Positions 62,176-64,000 of a DNA stretch of 64,000 bases are shown here, piece after piece. Position 1 is the first letter of the stretch. Every line of letters begins with the position of its first letter. The notes beneath the pieces are model-generated. The model saw only the letters and a list, made by a program, of their open reading frames with translations. It did no database searches and had not been told where the DNA came from. The translations under genes were made by a program, and so were the position numbers. The DNA lies in the NCBI RefSeq assembly GCF_003119195.2, contig NZ_CP022255.1, positions 496,001 through 560,000 on the forward strand, in the 5' to 3' direction. This DNA is from Azospirillum baldaniorum. GTDB lineage: Bacteria > Pseudomonadota > Alphaproteobacteria > Azospirillales > Azospirillaceae.

Positions 62176-62904
62176 TCACGTGGCGTCGGTGGCTGGACCG
62201 TCGAACTCCGCCATCGCCTTGTGCCACTGGTCCGACAGAGCTTTTGCCAAGCTGTCGGCGGTGGGGAACGACCGGCACAGCAGCGCGTCGCCATGGACGA
62301 ACCGCTCGCGAAGGCTTTCGATCGTCATCGCGATCATCAATCTCAGCACGCCTTCGAATTTGCCGCGCTCGCCCTCGGTGAAGGGATGGCCGCGACGGCG
62401 GGCGACCACCGCTATGATGCGCTCGACCCACTCGGAATTCATGCGTTCGCGCATGCGCAGCACCTCCGGGTCACGCGTGGCGAGTTCGGAGAACAGGCTG
62501 TAGACGCCCGCGTTCGCCTCGTAAGCGCGGCAATAGACCGTGTTGGCGTCCAGGATCGCGTCGTAACTGCTCCTCGGCCCCCGGGTTGCGGAGCGCCGAT
62601 ACGTCACATGCTCGAAGAACAGGGTGACGAGGACGGCCGCGCACTCGTCCATATCCTTGAAGTGGTTATAGAACGTGCCCCGGGACAACCCAGCTTCGTC
62701 GAGCAGCGCCTCGACGGTCATCAGTTTTCCCGAAAACGTGCGAAGGTGGCGGGCGACGATCGAGAGCAGCATGTAGCGCGTCCGCTCCCGTTTCGGGCGC
62801 GTCCGTTCCCGGCTCCACATCGCGAGCACGTCTTCAAAGAACAGCGGAGCGGAGCCTTCGCCGCACGCGGGCTCGCTTCCCGGTTCATCCACACCCTCCC
62901 GCAT
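62176..62904 (-). CDS. TetR-family transcriptional regulator
   Basis: This 242-residue TetR protein has its HTH preceded by a ~40-residue extension: RERTRYMLLSIVARHLRTFSGKLMTVEALLDEAGLSRGTFYNHFKDMDE. The C-terminal domain has no motif I recognise. A later start (MWSRERTRPK) would give a more usual length and cannot be excluded. It is divergent from the PotA-type ATPase at 63037 and shares with it an AT-rich promoter region. It would then regulate the downstream spermidine/putrescine-like transporter. Confidence 0.9.
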   Translation of the reverse strand: MREGVDEPGSEPACGEGSAPLFFEDVLAMWSRERTRPKRERTRYMLLSIVARHLRTFSGKLMTVEALLDEAGLSRGTFYNHFKDMDECAAVLVTLFFEHVTYRRSATRGPRSSYDAILDANTVYCRAYEANAGVYSLFSELATRDPEVLRMRERMNSEWVERIIAVVARRRGHPFTEGERGKFEGVLRLMIAMTIESLRERFVHGDALLCRSFPTADSLAKALSDQWHKAMAEFDGPATDAT

Positions 62905-62972
62905 CCTTGCGCCCTCACCCTTCGACCGAATCGGTCCTGACCATGAATGTTGGACAATCGCACTGTACCCTC

Positions 62973-63013
62973 TTGACGCGGTATGTTTTTATACATACTG
63001 TCATTTTTATACA
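62973..63013. promoter_or_regulatory. AT-rich divergent promoter with TTTTTATACA direct repeats
   Basis: A -35-like TTGACG (62973-62978) is followed after 17 bases by TACTGT as a poor -10. TTTTTATACA occurs twice, at 62986-62995 and 63004-63013, 18 bases apart. The first copy is part of the inverted repeat GTATG...CATAC (62981-62998). These are likely regulator sites between the TetR and ATPase genes. Confidence 0.45.
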
Positions 63014-63036
63014 ATGCGTCATCACTGGACAGGCCG

Positions 63037-64000
63037 ATGGTACCTACGATGGTGGACGTGAATAAACCTTCAAGTGGCACCTTGACCAGGGAGGCGAACC
63101 TGCAAACGAGGTCCACCGGCGCGACGATCGAGTTCCAATCCGTCAGGAAGGCCTATGGATCGGTAAAGGCGCTTCATGATTTCTCTTTGACGATTCGTCC
63201 CGGAGAGTTCCTGACGATCCTTGGATCGAGCGGGTCCGGCAAAACCACCGCGCTCAATGCACTTGCGGGCTTCTCCACGGCCGACTCGGGCGATATCCGC
63301 ATCGACGGGCGTTCAGTGATCGACGAGCCGCCGGAGCGGCGAAACCTGGGGATGGTGTTCCAGAACTACTCCCTGTTCCCTCACATGTCGGTGTTCGACA
63401 ACATCGCCTTCCCGCTGCGCATGCGCCGTATGCCGCGCCGGGACATCAAGGAGCGGGTGGAGCGGGTGCTGGAGATCGTGCGGCTCGGCCCGTTGGCCGG
63501 TCGCATGCCGCGCGACCTGTCCGGCGGGCAACAGCAGCGCGTCGCCTTCGCCCGGGCCATCGTGTTCGAGCCTCCGGTCCTGCTCATGGACGAACCGCTG
63601 GGCGCCCTCGATCTCAAACTGCGCGAGGCGCTTCAGTTCGAGATCAAGGAAATCCAGCACCAGCTCGGCTGCACCGTGGTCTATGTGACCCACGACCAGC
63701 GCGAGGCCCTGGCCATGTCGTCGCGCATCGTCGTGTTGCGCGACGGGCGGATCGAGCAGGTCGGCACGCCGTCCGAAATGTACGACGCGCCGCAAAGCCG
63801 CTTCGTCGCCGATTTCATCGGGCAGACCAACCTGCTTGCCGCCGACGTGGCGCAACCCGGATCGGTGGCCATACCCGAACTCGGCGTCACCTATCGGGAA
63901 AACGCATTCACGGCCCGTCCAGGCTCCTGGTACGCGAGCATTCGCCCCGAAAAGCTGCAACGCCGCCCGGCCGAAGGGCCGGACATCGCCGTGTCGGTCA
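63037..64000 (+). CDS. PotA-type ABC transporter ATPase (3' end outside window)
   Basis: The frame from ATG 63037 stays open to the window end (321 codons). It shows IEFQSVRKAYGSVKALHDF, Walker A GSSGSGKTT, the Q-loop GMVFQNYSLFPHMSV, the signature LSGGQQQRVAFARAI and Walker B VLLMDEPLGALD. The H-loop is VTHDQREAL, and the beginning of a TOBE domain (ADFIGQTNLLAADVA...YASIRPEKL) follows. This is the layout of spermidine/putrescine or iron/sulfate uptake ATPases. The first ~28 residues before the domain are a poorly conserved tail; an ATG at 63049 is an alternative start. It is divergent from the TetR gene. Confidence 0.93.
   Translation, partial: MVPTMVDVNKPSSGTLTREANLQTRSTGATIEFQSVRKAYGSVKALHDFSLTIRPGEFLTILGSSGSGKTTALNALAGFSTADSGDIRIDGRSVIDEPPERRNLGMVFQNYSLFPHMSVFDNIAFPLRMRRMPRRDIKERVERVLEIVRLGPLAGRMPRDLSGGQQQRVAFARAIVFEPPVLLMDEPLGALDLKLREALQFEIKEIQHQLGCTVVYVTHDQREALAMSSRIVVLRDGRIEQVGTPSEMYDAPQSRFVADFIGQTNLLAADVAQPGSVAIPELGVTYRENAFTARPGSWYASIRPEKLQRRPAEGPDIAVSV

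Overview
The window is very GC-rich, with nearly all third codon positions G or C, and is packed with solute transporters, CoA-dependent catabolic genes and one-component regulators. This, together with fused LivM-LivG transporter proteins, GcvA-type LysR and MaoC/DUF35 genes, suggests a soil or plant-associated alphaproteobacterium of the Azospirillum/Rhodospirillales kind. That assignment is inference; no rRNA or tRNA gene is present to test it. No prophage, CRISPR array or replication origin was seen. The only mobile DNA is a decayed IS3-family remnant near 54 kb.

Layout. (1) 1-834: the end of a GlxA-type AraC regulator. (2) 12469 down to 1004, minus strand: one long apparent operon of IclR regulator, thiolase-like protein, DUF35 zinc-ribbon protein, two hotdog/MaoC proteins, enoyl-CoA hydratase, a complete branched-chain-amino-acid-type (Liv) ABC transporter, a PRISE-type enone reductase and an acyl-CoA synthetase. 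The gene set resembles a side-chain pathway that ends in a retro-aldol step. (3) 18832 down to 12700, minus strand: a second Liv-type transporter with an iron-type alcohol dehydrogenase and a terminator. (4) 19206-28090, plus strand, divergent from (3): E1alpha, E1beta, enoyl-CoA hydratase, E2, acyl-CoA dehydrogenase, acyl-CoA synthetase, MmgE/PrpD and a TetR regulator. Two matching palindromes lie in the shared promoter region. (5) 28125-36172: a LysR regulator divergent from an SDR, a split transketolase, a TRAP transporter (DctP and fused DctQM) and a hydroxyisobutyrate-dehydrogenase-like enzyme.

(6) 36280-43422: a terminator, then a promoter covered by twin LacI-type operators. It drives a PLP-dependent D-amino-acid dehydratase-like enzyme, a polar amino acid ABC transporter, a RidA protein, a zinc deacylase and a LacI regulator. 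(7) 43681-51783: a GntR regulator divergent from an FAH-family hydrolase, an alpha/beta hydrolase, an amidohydrolase, a CitE/HpcH lyase, an exported arylsulfatase and its formylglycine-generating enzyme. (8) 52345-53864: a CPBP membrane protease and a TetR regulator with a perfect operator palindrome. (9) 53967-54400: an IS3 remnant carrying a hexamer repeat. (10) 54632-62130: a NitT/TauT-type ABC transporter interleaved with a TonB-dependent receptor behind a Fur-box-like site, and two NnrS proteins. (11) 62176-64000: a TetR regulator divergent from a PotA-type ATPase cut by the window end.

Most modules follow the same plan of regulator, transporter and three to eight catabolic enzymes, so the window reads as a string of independent nutrient-use cassettes. 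Five REPIN-like paired inverted repeats, of two sequence types, sit in gaps between or beside transporter genes. The most unusual points are the candidate retro-aldol module, the Fur-box/TonB/NitT/NnrS cluster, the sulfatase with a membrane-anchored activating enzyme, and several well-formed operator arrays.
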